Part shown: positions 1 through 8,611 of the stretch, in pieces
Layout of the letters: each line of letters starts with the position of its first letter
How positions within the stretch are numbered: position 1 is the first letter of the stretch
Source: Alteromonas gilva
GTDB taxonomy: Bacteria > Pseudomonadota > Gammaproteobacteria > Enterobacterales > Alteromonadaceae
Length of the DNA stretch: 64,000 nucleotides
Reading direction: 5' to 3'
Assembly (NCBI RefSeq): GCF_028595265.1
Contig: NZ_JAQQXP010000001.1
Span: forward strand, 1,550,001-1,614,000
Program-made: the position numbers and the translations under genes
The notes under the pieces: generated by a model
The model's input: the letters and a program-made list of their open reading frames with translations, nothing else
What the model was told of the DNA's origin: nothing
Database searches by the model: none

Positions 1-420
1 CCAGCTTTGCGTAAGTCTCTTAATTATTCGACATCTGAACAATCAATGCTCAAGCTAAATGTAGCTAATCCCACCACACAGCAGACTATAATACTCAATG
101 ATGTATGGATTGGTGACGGCGCTATTATTATGCCTGGTGTTACAATTGGTAACGGTGCAGTAATTGGCGCTAATGCGGTGGTAACACGCAATGTGCCTCC
201 ATATACAATTGTGGCCGGTAGCCCTGCAAAGGTTATAAAAAAACGGTTTCCGGAGAAAGTAATTGCGAATTTGTTAAATAGTCAGTGGTGGAACCTTCCT
301 CACGAGCTATTAAATCAGATGCCAACCGGTAATATTTTTGCTTTTCTTGAACATTTAGAGAGCAGAGCAGCGAATAACATAATACTGCCGACTTTTTGTA
401 TAGAACAGGGCAAGGAATAG
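1..420 (+). CDS. Hexapeptide-repeat acyltransferase, 3' part (cut by window edge)
   Basis: The reading frame is open from base 1 to the stop at 418-420, so the true start lies upstream and the TTG at 7 is probably internal. The visible 139 residues contain left-handed beta-helix hexapeptide turns (IGDGAIIMPGV, IGNGAVIGANAVVTRNV) and the closing motif AGSPAKVIKKRF. A tail with paired tryptophans (SQWWNLPHELL) follows, as in CatB/xenobiotic acyltransferases. Such enzymes move acetyl or acyl groups from the CoA thioester to a sugar amine or hydroxyl. It lies 55 bp before a LegC-like aminotransferase on the same strand, so a role in decorating a nonulosonic acid or another surface sugar is inferred. 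The exact substrate is unknown. Confidence 0.8.
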   Translation, partial: PALRKSLNYSTSEQSMLKLNVANPTTQQTIILNDVWIGDGAIIMPGVTIGNGAVIGANAVVTRNVPPYTIVAGSPAKVIKKRFPEKVIANLLNSQWWNLPHELLNQMPTGNIFAFLEHLESRAANNIILPTFCIEQGKE

Positions 421-475
421 TACCGGTGAAGACTGTTAACTCTTATTATCAAAAGGTCAGCGCGGAGTTCATATC

Positions 476-1624
476 ATGAACGCTTTAGTCGATTTTGTTC
501 GCTCGATATACAATCGCAATGATTTTATTGCTTTGCATGAACCACGATTCTCCAGTCAGGAACATCGTTTTTTACATGATGTTGTCGATTCTACTTTTGT
601 ATCTTCTGTAGGCAAATATGTAGACCAATTTGAAGATGACATTATGCGTTACACAGGTGCAAATGGAGCTGTAGCCGTAGTCAATGGCACCGCTGCTTTG
701 CATACATGTTTGCATGCGTTGGATATAGCCAACGGTGATCTGGTACTTACTCAGGCGGTATCCTTTGTTGCGACAGCCAATGCAGTCAAAATGGCTGGAG
801 CAGAACCGGTTTTTATCGATATTGCTAGAGATAGCCTGAGTCTGTGCCCAGATGCATTGAAAGAATTCCTTACCAATCAAACTTCGCTTACCCAAGATGG
901 TCAGTGTATCCATAACTCAACTCGTAAGCTCGTCAAAGCGATTTTAGTCGTGCATACATTTGGTCATCCGGCACGATTAAATGAATTGCTTGAAGTTGCT
1001 AAGACCTGGAACATTCCTCTTGTAGAGGATGCTGCAGAGAGCTTTGGAAGTTTCTACGAGGACCAGCATACTGGAACGTTTGGACACTATGGGGCTATTA
1101 GCTTTAATGGAAATAAAATTATAACGACTGGTGGTGGGGGGATGATACTTACAAAAAGCAGTAAAACTGCTCGCCAAATAAAGCACATTACAACCACTGC
1201 AAAAGTCTCTCATCCTTACGAATATTATCATGATGAGTTTGGTTTTAATTACCGCATGCCTAACCTGAATGCGGCATTAGGTTGTGCGCAGTTTGCTTCG
1301 TTTGAGAATGTTTTACAGCAAAAGCGTGAATTAGCGGATAAGTATCAGGCTTTTTTTTCGGGCACAGACTATGAATTTGTTACTGAACCATCCTATGCCC
1401 GGTCAAATTATTGGCTAAACGCTGTAATTTGTCACGATGCGGCAGCAAAAGTGTCTTTATTAGAGTCCACAAATAAACAAGGCATCATGACCAGACCGCT
1501 TTGGCAATTGCTGAATAGTTTGCCGATGTATAAACGCTCTATCAGCACTGATCTCACTAATTCTGAATGGTTAGCAGCACGTTGTGTCTGTCTACCCAGC
1601 GGCACCTTTAAGGAGGTAGAGTAA
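476..1624 (+). CDS. legC: LegC-like PLP aminotransferase of nonulosonic acid synthesis
   Basis: A 382-residue DegT/DnrJ/EryC1-family aminotransferase. The opening motifs (ALHEPRFSSQEHRFL, then STFVSSVGKYVDQFE) are those of the LegC branch, which aminates the 4-keto-6-deoxy nucleotide sugar on the way to legionaminic acid. The PLP-binding lysine is K214 in FNGNK, followed by a glycine-rich run; VEDAAESFG supplies the cofactor-contacting aspartate. The ATG follows a weak purine stretch, and the next gene starts 2 bp after its stop, with that gene's strong AAGGAGG inside the end of this one. This shows an operon with the nucleotidyltransferase downstream. The C-terminus ends soon after the CLPSG motif, slightly short for the family but plausibly complete. 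Confidence 0.85.
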   Translation: MNALVDFVRSIYNRNDFIALHEPRFSSQEHRFLHDVVDSTFVSSVGKYVDQFEDDIMRYTGANGAVAVVNGTAALHTCLHALDIANGDLVLTQAVSFVATANAVKMAGAEPVFIDIARDSLSLCPDALKEFLTNQTSLTQDGQCIHNSTRKLVKAILVVHTFGHPARLNELLEVAKTWNIPLVEDAAESFGSFYEDQHTGTFGHYGAISFNGNKIITTGGGGMILTKSSKTARQIKHITTTAKVSHPYEYYHDEFGFNYRMPNLNAALGCAQFASFENVLQQKRELADKYQAFFSGTDYEFVTEPSYARSNYWLNAVICHDAAAKVSLLESTNKQGIMTRPLWQLLNSLPMYKRSISTDLTNSEWLAARCVCLPSGTFKEVE

Positions 1625-1625
1625 T

Positions 1626-2729
1626 ATGAGCGAAGACAATCTCTCGCGGTTATATATTACTGCTGATAAAACGGTCCTGGATGCGCTTAAACAGATGGAC
1701 CGCGTAGCCAAAAAGCTTCTTATTCTGGTAGATGAAGAATCGACATACCAAAACCTGATATCGGTTGGTGATTTACAACGCGCAGTTATCAATAACGTAC
1801 CGCTAAGCGCTAAAATTGCAGAACTGAAAATTGATGCGAAGTGGGTATGTAACAAAAGCGATTCATTTAGCCACATCAAGCGAACCATGGCTAAAATTCG
1901 TTGTGACTTTATGCCAGTGGTTGATGAGCATAATAACGTAATAGCTATACATTACTGGAATAATGTTTTTGGAGGCGCTGACCGATACAAAAGTAAAGTC
2001 TGTAAAGCTATCCCGGTTGTTATTATGGCGGGGGGGAAAGGTACCCGGCTAAAACCTATCTCTAATGTGTTGCCAAAACCGCTGACTCCGGTTGGTGAAC
2101 GTACCATCCTGGAGGAAATTATCGACCAATTCCAGGCTGTAGGGTGTGATAAATTTCATCTGTCAGTCAACTATAAGAAAGAGTTGATTCAGTATTTTGT
2201 CGATGGCTTTAAGTCCGATGACTACAGTATAGATTATGTATGTGAGAGCAAGCCTTTAGGCACAGCGGGCTCACTGGCTTTATTGCGGGATAAAATTGAC
2301 AATACTTTTTTTGTCACAAACTGCGACATTCTTATCAACCAAAACCTTGATGAAGTACTGGGATATCACCGCAGAAACTGCAATAAAATAACACTGATAG
2401 CTGCGTTAAAACACCACAAATTGTCTTATGGTACGCTGAAGACTGGGGACGATGGAGTTTTATTAGCTCTGGAAGAAAAACCCGAATTTACTTTTAAGAT
2501 TAATACTGGTGTTTATTTATTAGAACCCGAAGTGTTTGAGTTTCTGCAGGATGATGAATATATGGACATAACAGATCTTATCGAGACGGTTAAAAACTCG
2601 GGCGGCCAGGTAGGCGTTTTTCCAATTAGTGATAAATCCTGGATGGATATTGGTGAATGGCCTGAATATATAAAAACAGTGCACTCACTATCCGATGACG
2701 ATAACTTTAACGGGTTGATTTTTAACTAA
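1626..2729 (+). CDS. ptmE: CBS-domain sugar-1-phosphate nucleotidyltransferase (PtmE-like)
   Basis: 367 residues: a CBS pair at about 1-115, then a nucleotidyltransferase domain from about 128 with the signature MAGGKGTRLKP at 134-144, KPLTPVG soon after, and the metal-binding NCD further on. This CBS-plus-transferase layout is that of Campylobacter PtmE, a glucosamine-1-phosphate guanylyltransferase that starts the GDP-linked route to legionaminic acid. Position between a LegC-like aminotransferase and a NeuD-like acyltransferase supports that role. The start is an ATG with AAGGAGG 7-8 bp upstream. GDP versus CMP or UDP specificity cannot be read from the sequence; assignment rests on architecture and neighbours. 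Confidence 0.8.
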   Translation: MSEDNLSRLYITADKTVLDALKQMDRVAKKLLILVDEESTYQNLISVGDLQRAVINNVPLSAKIAELKIDAKWVCNKSDSFSHIKRTMAKIRCDFMPVVDEHNNVIAIHYWNNVFGGADRYKSKVCKAIPVVIMAGGKGTRLKPISNVLPKPLTPVGERTILEEIIDQFQAVGCDKFHLSVNYKKELIQYFVDGFKSDDYSIDYVCESKPLGTAGSLALLRDKIDNTFFVTNCDILINQNLDEVLGYHRRNCNKITLIAALKHHKLSYGTLKTGDDGVLLALEEKPEFTFKINTGVYLLEPEVFEFLQDDEYMDITDLIETVKNSGGQVGVFPISDKSWMDIGEWPEYIKTVHSLSDDDNFNGLIFN

Positions 2730-2735
2730 CCTATT

Positions 2736-3398
2736 ATGGAAAATATAATTATCATTGGGGCGGGTGGTCACGCGAAAGTCATTATTGACATCGTTGAACA
2801 AATACAGACGCTGAATATCAGCGGCATAATTGCCCCTCATTTGCAAAAAGGTACGATATTCATGGGGTATCCTGCGCTGGGGCGGGACGCTGATTTACCT
2901 CAATTAGTAACTAAACACCAGATTTCAGGTGCAATAGTAGCGATTGGCGATAATACCTCCCGACAAAAAGTCGCTGAAACTGCCAGGCAGCTATGTCCCA
3001 ACCTGAAATTTGTGACTGCCGTACATCCAACGGCGACTCTTGCTGCCGATGTAATCATAGGTGAAGGAACGGTTGTTATGGCAGGGAGCGTCGTCAATCC
3101 CGGAGTTCAGGTTGGGTCTTTTTGCATCATTAATACGCTATCTTCCGTTGATCACGAGTGTAAACTGGCTGATTATGCTAGCCTCGGTCCTCGCGCTACT
3201 CTGGGGGGAAACTGTACGGTAGGGGCGTCTTCTATGATTGGGCTCGGCGCAATATTGTGTCATGGGGTGAGTGTTGGTACACATACAGTTATAGGTGCCG
3301 GCTCGCTAGTCAACAAAGACGTTGGATCATCAGTTATAGCTTATGGGCAGCCGGCACGGGTAATTCGAAGCCGGCAACCTGATGAACGTTATCTTTAA
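2736..3398 (+). CDS. NeuD/PglD-like sugar O- or N-acyltransferase
   Basis: 220 residues. The N-terminus IIIIGAGGHAKVIIDI is the Rossmann-like sugar-binding half typical of NeuD/PglD. From about residue 95 follow hexapeptide repeats of a left-handed beta-helix, including the catalytic-type histidine in SSVDHECKLADYASLGP. Family members transfer acetyl from acetyl-CoA to the 4-amino group of nucleotide sugars (PglD, LegH) or to sialic acid hydroxyls (NeuD). It sits 6 bp after the PtmE-like gene, so the legionaminic-type pathway (LegH role) is likely. Its stop overlaps the stop of the convergent epimerase gene, leaving no room for a terminator between them. Confidence 0.85.
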   Translation: MENIIIIGAGGHAKVIIDIVEQIQTLNISGIIAPHLQKGTIFMGYPALGRDADLPQLVTKHQISGAIVAIGDNTSRQKVAETARQLCPNLKFVTAVHPTATLAADVIIGEGTVVMAGSVVNPGVQVGSFCIINTLSSVDHECKLADYASLGPRATLGGNCTVGASSMIGLGAILCHGVSVGTHTVIGAGSLVNKDVGSSVIAYGQPARVIRSRQPDERYL

Positions 3399-4372
3399 AT
3401 ATTACTGTAAACTTTACTGTCAGGGTCTTTAATAAAGCCGTCTCTAACTACCTGCAAAACCTGAGCAATGCCATCTGGCACCGTTTTAGTAATTTTGAAA
3501 TTCAGCACACGGGCGATTTTATCAAAATTGACTCTGTAGTCCCGGGGGTCTTCATTCCTCTCTACGTAACTAATCTCTGCGTCCGGAAGTAATCTCTGAA
3601 TTTCATCTACAATCATTTTTTTCTGATAGTTTTCTGAAGTATCACCGACATTAAATACTTCATAGGCCACTTTATCTGACGTTGCATTTAACACTTCGAG
3701 CACCGAACGGGAAAGGTCTACGACGTGGCAATAAGGCCGCCAGAATTGTTCACCGAAAATCACAAGCTCCCGCCCCAACGCAAGTTCCTTAGTAAACTCA
3801 TTGACAGTCAGGTCAAATCGAAGCCTTGGGGAGAGTCCGTATACCGTAGAGAATCGTAAACAGGTCGGTATACAGGTTGCGCCATTCGCTTTTTGTGATA
3901 ACAGGAACTGTTCAAACTCCACTTTAGTCTCTGCATATAACGAAACCGGAGCCAGAGGAGATGTTTCTGTTACAAACCCTGCTGAGTTATCCATTTTTCC
4001 ATAGTTGCTACACGTGGAGGCAAAAATAAAGCGTTTAACGTTATGTTTATTTGCTATGTTGTAAACTAGTTTTGCGCCGTCTAAGTTTATTGATTTCGTT
4101 AATTCTGGCTCCTTGGCACATGCTGGGTCGCCAACAATGGCAGCAAGATGGGCAATATAGTCAATACCAGGCATAACCTTGTGCAGAATGGTCTCATCCC
4201 TGACATCACCTTTTACAAAAACGAAATTTGGGTGGTTGAGTAACTCAACAATACTTTCGCCTCCAAAACTCAGCTTATCCAGCACGGTTACATGATAATG
4301 GTTATCGAGAAGTATTCTGACCAGAACACTGCCGATATAGCCGGCGCCGCCGGTAACAAGTACTTTTTTCAT
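3395..4372 (-). CDS. NAD-dependent sugar epimerase/dehydratase (extended SDR)
   Basis: 325 residues with the dinucleotide motif TGGAGYIG at 7-14 and the active-site pair Y146/K150 (SLYAETK), with S119/T120 upstream as the usual third catalytic position. HLAAIVGDPACA and the NVGDTSENY segment are typical of the branch close to UDP-glucose 4-epimerases and dTDP-sugar dehydratases. It would epimerize, dehydrate or reduce a nucleotide sugar for glycan assembly. The ATG start overlaps the glycosyltransferase stop by 4 bp (4369-4372), so the two are translationally coupled. The substrate is not identifiable from motifs. Confidence 0.85.
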   Translation of the reverse strand: MKKVLVTGGAGYIGSVLVRILLDNHYHVTVLDKLSFGGESIVELLNHPNFVFVKGDVRDETILHKVMPGIDYIAHLAAIVGDPACAKEPELTKSINLDGAKLVYNIANKHNVKRFIFASTCSNYGKMDNSAGFVTETSPLAPVSLYAETKVEFEQFLLSQKANGATCIPTCLRFSTVYGLSPRLRFDLTVNEFTKELALGRELVIFGEQFWRPYCHVVDLSRSVLEVLNATSDKVAYEVFNVGDTSENYQKKMIVDEIQRLLPDAEISYVERNEDPRDYRVNFDKIARVLNFKITKTVPDGIAQVLQVVRDGFIKDPDSKVYSNI

Positions 4373-5532
4373 TTTTGCTCTCTAAATTTATAAGGTGCTG
4401 AGTCGTTTTCTACTATCAGATTATGCCAATCTTGAATTAACACTCCCCAATCACTGAAACCGGCAATTATCATCTCATTATTTTGCTCTGGACGAGGCGT
4501 CGCCAACATCTCAAGCAATATTGTATTTATTTGGTCAATGTTTTCAATTTTGGTAAATTCTACGCCTGCTCGTTCTAATTTAGAATAGTCCAGCCATTTC
4601 CCTGTGATTAGATGACTACCTGAATACAAACTTTCCAGAACTGTTCCTGAGGCCGCATCCGAGAGTGGGACGATGATACTAATATCGATACACAGTCGTA
4701 GCTTTGCAACGTCTTCATCGGATAGATAAGTTTCAAGGATCTGGTAGTTAAGTGATGAAGCTGCCAGCAAAGATCTGGTCTTAACCAAATGGTCCGGATA
4801 TTTACCATAAGTAAATGGCAGTACAAAGAATACATCCTGTAACTGGTCCTGAATTTGAGTCAGTTGATTAATGACAGTGATATGTTGATGTATTGGGTTA
4901 GCCGAGTAACCTAACAAAACAATTTTTTTGTCTGTAGGAAAACCGAGGTGTTTACAACAGGTCTGCTTACTGATTTGTTGTTTCTTTAATTTAGCAATAT
5001 GCTGTAAAGGTAATAATCCAAATAAACAATTGGAAAATGAAGTGACTTTTCGTCGCTTTTCAGATAATAACGACTGTAATTTCTCTTTCATTTTGGGAGT
5101 ATGGCAGTTGATTCCATCGCAGCGATTAAGAATAGCTGACAACATAGATGGCGTGCTACATCGAAATAAGTCAGATCCCCAGATTACCGCTGTTAGTTTT
5201 TTTGTACTAAGTCGGTAAATAGGTGCTGCTAAATGATGAAGTATATCAACATAATGGATTTGGATATTATCGTAATAGGTGCGATTTTTTCTGAAAAAGA
5301 ACCAGGATAATACGCCTAGTAACCATCCGTAACGAACTTTTTTGCCAAATTTGGCCTTCCACCATTCACAAATCGGATTTGTATAAATATTATCTGGCCT
5401 GGCTTTGAGACGTTCTATTGGCAATGTGCAAAGGCAATCAACCCGTAGGGAAGGGTCATAGGACTTAAGGTTGTTAATAAGCCCTATTACAAACGTTGAA
5501 TTAATATTGCCAATAATTAATACGGATTTCAT
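4369..5532 (-). CDS. Glycosyltransferase, GT-B type (family uncertain)
   Basis: 387 residues, no signal peptide and no clear transmembrane segment. The N-terminus SVLIIGNINSTFVIGLINNL looks like the first strand and helix of a GT-B glycosyltransferase. VIWGSDLFR resembles a segment of WecF-like and related transferases. The C-terminal part SDAASGTVLESLYSG, with a glutamate followed by a small-residue turn, matches the donor-binding region of GT4-like enzymes. It lies upstream of the epimerase in a coupled minus-strand operon and 2 bp after the PIG-L remnant, so it probably adds one sugar to a lipid-linked or protein-linked glycan. Donor and acceptor are unknown. Confidence 0.65.
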   Translation of the reverse strand: MKSVLIIGNINSTFVIGLINNLKSYDPSLRVDCLCTLPIERLKARPDNIYTNPICEWWKAKFGKKVRYGWLLGVLSWFFFRKNRTYYDNIQIHYVDILHHLAAPIYRLSTKKLTAVIWGSDLFRCSTPSMLSAILNRCDGINCHTPKMKEKLQSLLSEKRRKVTSFSNCLFGLLPLQHIAKLKKQQISKQTCCKHLGFPTDKKIVLLGYSANPIHQHITVINQLTQIQDQLQDVFFVLPFTYGKYPDHLVKTRSLLAASSLNYQILETYLSDEDVAKLRLCIDISIIVPLSDAASGTVLESLYSGSHLITGKWLDYSKLERAGVEFTKIENIDQINTILLEMLATPRPEQNNEMIIAGFSDWGVLIQDWHNLIVENDSAPYKFREQK

Positions 5533-5534
5533 TA

Positions 5535-6107
5535 TTAACCATTTATCTGTTTAAGTAACATAAATGCTTCTGCTGCCTTGCAACCAGCCTGCGCCCCGCG
5601 GATTTGCCACAACGCTCGAAGAACTTCAGGGCGTCTGGGAAAAGGAAATTGCCCGAACTCACTCTCATATAGTAAGCATGTTTTCAATTTTTTCTCGGCA
5701 TGCTCAGTAATATTATTGTAGTAGTTGGGTCGAAAGCCGCCGCTCTCGGGTTTTAAATCAAAATCTGTTTCAGATGGCGTTTCATAGGCCAGTAGCTGTT
5801 TTACAGAAGGTGAGCGGAATGTTTTAGATGCTGAAATTACCGCATCAAATACATATTGGTGATCGCTGTGAACATCGTTTCTAAATGGCACGTAAACAAT
5901 CTCAGGTGCTATCCGTGTTAACACCGACTTTATTGGCCCGATGATCTCTCCCAGTGGGTAGGTCTCTAAACCAGCAGGTTTTAGTCCAAGCTGACTTACC
6001 GATTTAAAGTGTAAGGCATTCATGACCTCACTAATTTCCTGCTGACGTTTTGCTGCAGTGGCAGCGCTGTAACCATACTCTTCTTCAGGTGTGCTCGATA
6101 TTTCGGG
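5535..6107 (-). pseudogene. PIG-L (LmbE-like) deacetylase lacking its N-terminus
   Basis: The frame is open from 6107 to the stop at 5535 (190 residues) but has no proper start. The first methionine (complement of 6021-6023) lies inside a helix that continues upstream in frame (EEEYGYSAATAAKRQQEISEV). The middle and C-terminus are well preserved, including RNDVHSDHQYVFDAV with the second metal-binding H-x-D-H motif and the FPRRPEVLRALWQIRG tail. The first 45 or so residues of the family, which carry the zinc motif HPDDE, are absent; a dehydrogenase gene occupies that space in another frame. PIG-L enzymes remove N-acetyl groups from sugars. Without the first metal motif this copy should be inactive. 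A deletion fusing the two genes is inferred. Confidence 0.75.
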
Positions 6108-6862
6108 TCACCAGTTTCAGCATGTAAGGTTTCCATTATAGATAAACATACATTATTACCAATTAAATCAGCCAATGCTAATGGGCCTAAGGGATGATTG
6201 GCACCTAATTTCATCGCTTTATCAATATCCTCTTTGCTCGCCACGCCTTCAGCAAGCACGCTAACTGCCTCATTAATCATTGGTATTAGCATTCTATTGA
6301 CAATAAAACCGGGTGATTCCTCAACCAGAACGGGGGATTTATTTAATGAAGCTGCAAAGTTTCTTACAAAATTCAAAGTGCCATCAGATGTTTGTAAGCC
6401 CTTAATGACTTCTACCAACTCCATCATTCCAATAGGGTTGAAAAAATGCATGCCAATAAAATTTGAGGGTGTATGCGTGTAAATTGAAAGCGCTGTGATA
6501 GATAGCGAAGAAGTGTTGGTAGCCAAAATGGCAGACGAGGGAAGATGCTCGGAAATTGCAGTAAACAAGGCCTGTTTTTTTTCAAAGTTTTCGACAATGG
6601 CTTCAATGACAAAGTCCGTATCATTAAGTTGGTCAAACTTTTCGATAACTGTAATTTTCGCCGCCATGCTTTCTGCTTTTTCTGGCGCAAGGTTTTGTCG
6701 TTTAAGTGTTTTGTATATATCTTTAGTTATTTTAGGAAGTTTCAGGGAAAGTTGCGATGGTGTTCGTCCCCACCATAGAATTTGGTCTATGCTATTTTGT
6801 TGCGCGAATGTTGAAACAATTCCGCTGCCCATTGTTCCAGAACCTAATACTGCAACTTTCAT
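6020..6862 (-). CDS. 3-hydroxyacyl-CoA dehydrogenase with replaced C-terminus
   Basis: 280 residues of the PaaH/HbdA type. The NAD motif GSGTMGSG is at 7-14, NTSS follows at 116-119, the catalytic histidine is H139 in MHFFNPIGMMELVE, and GFIVNRMLIPMINEA opens the helical domain. Similarity runs to GDPKYR at 251-256. The family then continues with a basic GRKxGRGFY-type tail, but here an unrelated run ending in a stop at 6020-6022 follows. That tail comes from reading the neighbouring PIG-L gene out of frame. The enzyme oxidizes or reduces 3-hydroxyacyl-CoA. In a glycan island it could have supplied a 3-hydroxybutyryl group for sugar acylation (inference). Activity without the native tail is uncertain. 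Confidence 0.72.
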   Translation of the reverse strand: MKVAVLGSGTMGSGIVSTFAQQNSIDQILWWGRTPSQLSLKLPKITKDIYKTLKRQNLAPEKAESMAAKITVIEKFDQLNDTDFVIEAIVENFEKKQALFTAISEHLPSSAILATNTSSLSITALSIYTHTPSNFIGMHFFNPIGMMELVEVIKGLQTSDGTLNFVRNFAASLNKSPVLVEESPGFIVNRMLIPMINEAVSVLAEGVASKEDIDKAMKLGANHPLGPLALADLIGNNVCLSIMETLHAETGDPKYRAHLKKSMVTALPLQQNVSRKLVRS

Positions 6863-7140
6863 GATAAAATCTCTTTAGTTTCATGCAGGATAAACGGTTA
6901 TCGGACTTTTAGACACTAACTTTAATGCAATTTAACTGGCTGTCTGACCAAATAGGAATGGTTGCTTTAGTTTGGACGTTAGGTGTCGATAAAGTACTAT
7001 CCCAGAAATTAAAGCGAATAAAACTATCCGGGTTCCAAGTTAGGTAGCATGAATGCATACCTTGTTGGTAGCCTGGAGGTGCCTGTTAGCAACTCAAAAG
7101 TGAATATTGAGTGGCAACCTGTAGCACTATCGGAGTATTT
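6863..7140. other. Divergent intergenic region, glycan island
   Basis: 278 bp separating the minus-strand dehydrogenase from the plus-strand oxidoreductase. It must hold the promoters for both directions, but no clear -35/-10 pair stands out. A 31-codon frame from the ATG at 7049 ends in a TGA overlapping the downstream ATG (ATGA at 7141-7144). It resembles no family I know and could be a leader peptide or chance. Confidence 0.4.
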
Positions 7141-8154
7141 ATGACTGAAAAAATAAAGTTCGGAATTATTGGCTGTGGCAGAATTGGAAGCAGGCATGCT
7201 GGTCATATTGAAAATCTGGGGGAGTTGGTGGCGGTATGCGATGTCAGATTTGAGGCTGCCGAGAATCTGGCTAAAACCCACAACTGTCAGGCATATAATA
7301 ATATCGATGAACTCCTGACAAGCCATCCGGAAATTGAGGTTATTGCAGTTTGTACGCCTAATGGTCTTCACGCAGAGCACACTATTCTGGCTTTAAATAA
7401 AGGCTTTCACGTACTTTGTGAAAAACCAATGGCTATTTCAGTTCATGATTGCGGGCGGATGATTAACGCTGCTGAAAAAGCCAATAGAAGGTTGTTTATC
7501 GTTAAGCAGAACCGGTTTAACCCAGCTGTGGCGGAAATTAAAAAAATTATAGATGAAGGTAGGTTAGGACAAATTATGTCTGTCCAGCTTAATTGCTTCT
7601 GGAATCGAAACTTTAATTACTATAACTCTTCCGACTGGAAAGGCACTAAAGCACTTGATGGTGGTACCTTGTACACTCAGTTCAGCCATTTCATAGATTT
7701 ACTTTACTGGCTGGTTGGTGATGTTGAGGATGTGCGCGCTTTCACAGGCAACTACAGCCATCAGGACGTGATCGCGTTTGAAGATACCGGTGTTATTACG
7801 CTTAAGTTCTTTAACGGAGCGATAGGCACAATCAATTATACGGTCAATTCGTTCGGGAAGAATATGGAAGGCTCTATCACGTTATTTGGACAGAAAGGTA
7901 CCGTTAAAGTGGGTGGTCAGTATCTGAATAAACTCGAGTACCAGTCCATAGAAGATTATGAGATAGGGGAGTTGGCGCCTGGTAACCCAGCCAATGAATA
8001 TGGCGAGTATCAAGGCTCTATGTCAAATCATGACAAGGTTTACGAAAACGTGATCGAGGTATTGACCCAAGAGGGCGTTATCGCTACAAATGGTTTCGAG
8101 GGACTGAAAACAGTCGAAATCATCGATAAAATATACAGGTCTGCACATGGCTGA
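7141..8154 (+). CDS. wbpB: Gfo/Idh/MocA oxidoreductase, WbpB-like
   Basis: 337 residues from the ATG at 7141; an in-frame upstream start at 7111 would precede the dinucleotide fold with no function, so 7141 is preferred. The NAD motif GCGRIG is at 11-16 and the family hallmark EKP is at 94-96. KQNRFNPAV and LDGGTLYTQFSHFIDLL match the sugar-binding half of Gfo/Idh/MocA enzymes. With an acyltransferase and a DegT aminotransferase following in overlapping order it matches the WbpB-D-E trio. That trio oxidizes C3 of UDP-GlcNAcA, aminates it and acetylates it to give UDP-2,3-diacetamido-2,3-dideoxyglucuronate. Its stop overlaps the next gene by 8 bp. The substrate assignment depends on context. 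Confidence 0.75.
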   Translation: MTEKIKFGIIGCGRIGSRHAGHIENLGELVAVCDVRFEAAENLAKTHNCQAYNNIDELLTSHPEIEVIAVCTPNGLHAEHTILALNKGFHVLCEKPMAISVHDCGRMINAAEKANRRLFIVKQNRFNPAVAEIKKIIDEGRLGQIMSVQLNCFWNRNFNYYNSSDWKGTKALDGGTLYTQFSHFIDLLYWLVGDVEDVRAFTGNYSHQDVIAFEDTGVITLKFFNGAIGTINYTVNSFGKNMEGSITLFGQKGTVKVGGQYLNKLEYQSIEDYEIGELAPGNPANEYGEYQGSMSNHDKVYENVIEVLTQEGVIATNGFEGLKTVEIIDKIYRSAHG

Positions 8155-8611
8155 ACCTATTCTCGCAGAAGCAGACATTAGAGATGTCAGGTTTGGAGAT
8201 CTTGTTAAGGTTGTTAAGCCTGTAAATTTGTATGGCTGTGAAATTGGCGATAACAGCTTTATTGGCCCATTCGTCGAAATACAGAAAAAAGTAAAAATTG
8301 GTCAACGATGCAAAGTCCAGTCGCATACTTTTATATGTGAATTGGTTGAGATTGGGCACGACTGTTTTATTGGCCATGGCGTTATGTTTATCAACGATCT
8401 TTTTGAAGAAGGTAAACCGGCCGGAGGCGATCAATCCAAATGGAGAGCCACTTGCATTGGTAATCACGTTTCAATTGGTTCTAACGCTACGATTCTGCCA
8501 GTAAATATAGCTGATCATGTGGTCATTGGAGCAGGCGCAGTGGTGACTAAAGATATCAACGAGCCTGGTGTATATGCGGGTAACCCAGCTAAAAAAATAA
8601 GAGATTTATGA
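8147..8611 (+). CDS. wbpD: Hexapeptide N-acyltransferase, WbpD-like
   Basis: 154 residues, nearly all left-handed beta-helix. The hexapeptide turns include GCEIGDNSFIGPFVEIQ, HTFICELVEIGHDCFIGHGVMFIND and VSIGSNATILP. The end VYAGNPAKKIRDL is the usual closing of nucleotide-sugar acetyltransferases. The histidine in IGHGVMFIN sits where the catalytic base is found in WbpD/WlbB. Overlap with the oxidoreductase upstream and a 4-bp ATGA overlap with the aminotransferase downstream indicate strict co-translation. It most likely acetylates the 3-amino group of a UDP-3-amino-uronic acid, the last step of this trio. Confidence 0.8.
   Translation: MAEPILAEADIRDVRFGDLVKVVKPVNLYGCEIGDNSFIGPFVEIQKKVKIGQRCKVQSHTFICELVEIGHDCFIGHGVMFINDLFEEGKPAGGDQSKWRATCIGNHVSIGSNATILPVNIADHVVIGAGAVVTKDINEPGVYAGNPAKKIRDL

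Noticed and set aside
5535..6023. PIG-L frame as an intact 162-residue gene from the ATG at 6023.
   Set aside because: The frame continues upstream with family sequence and the conserved N-terminal metal motif is missing, so this ATG is internal.
7049..7144. 31-codon frame ending in ATGA overlap with the wbpB-like start.
   Set aside because: No ribosome site of note and no known family; kept only as a remark on the intergenic region.
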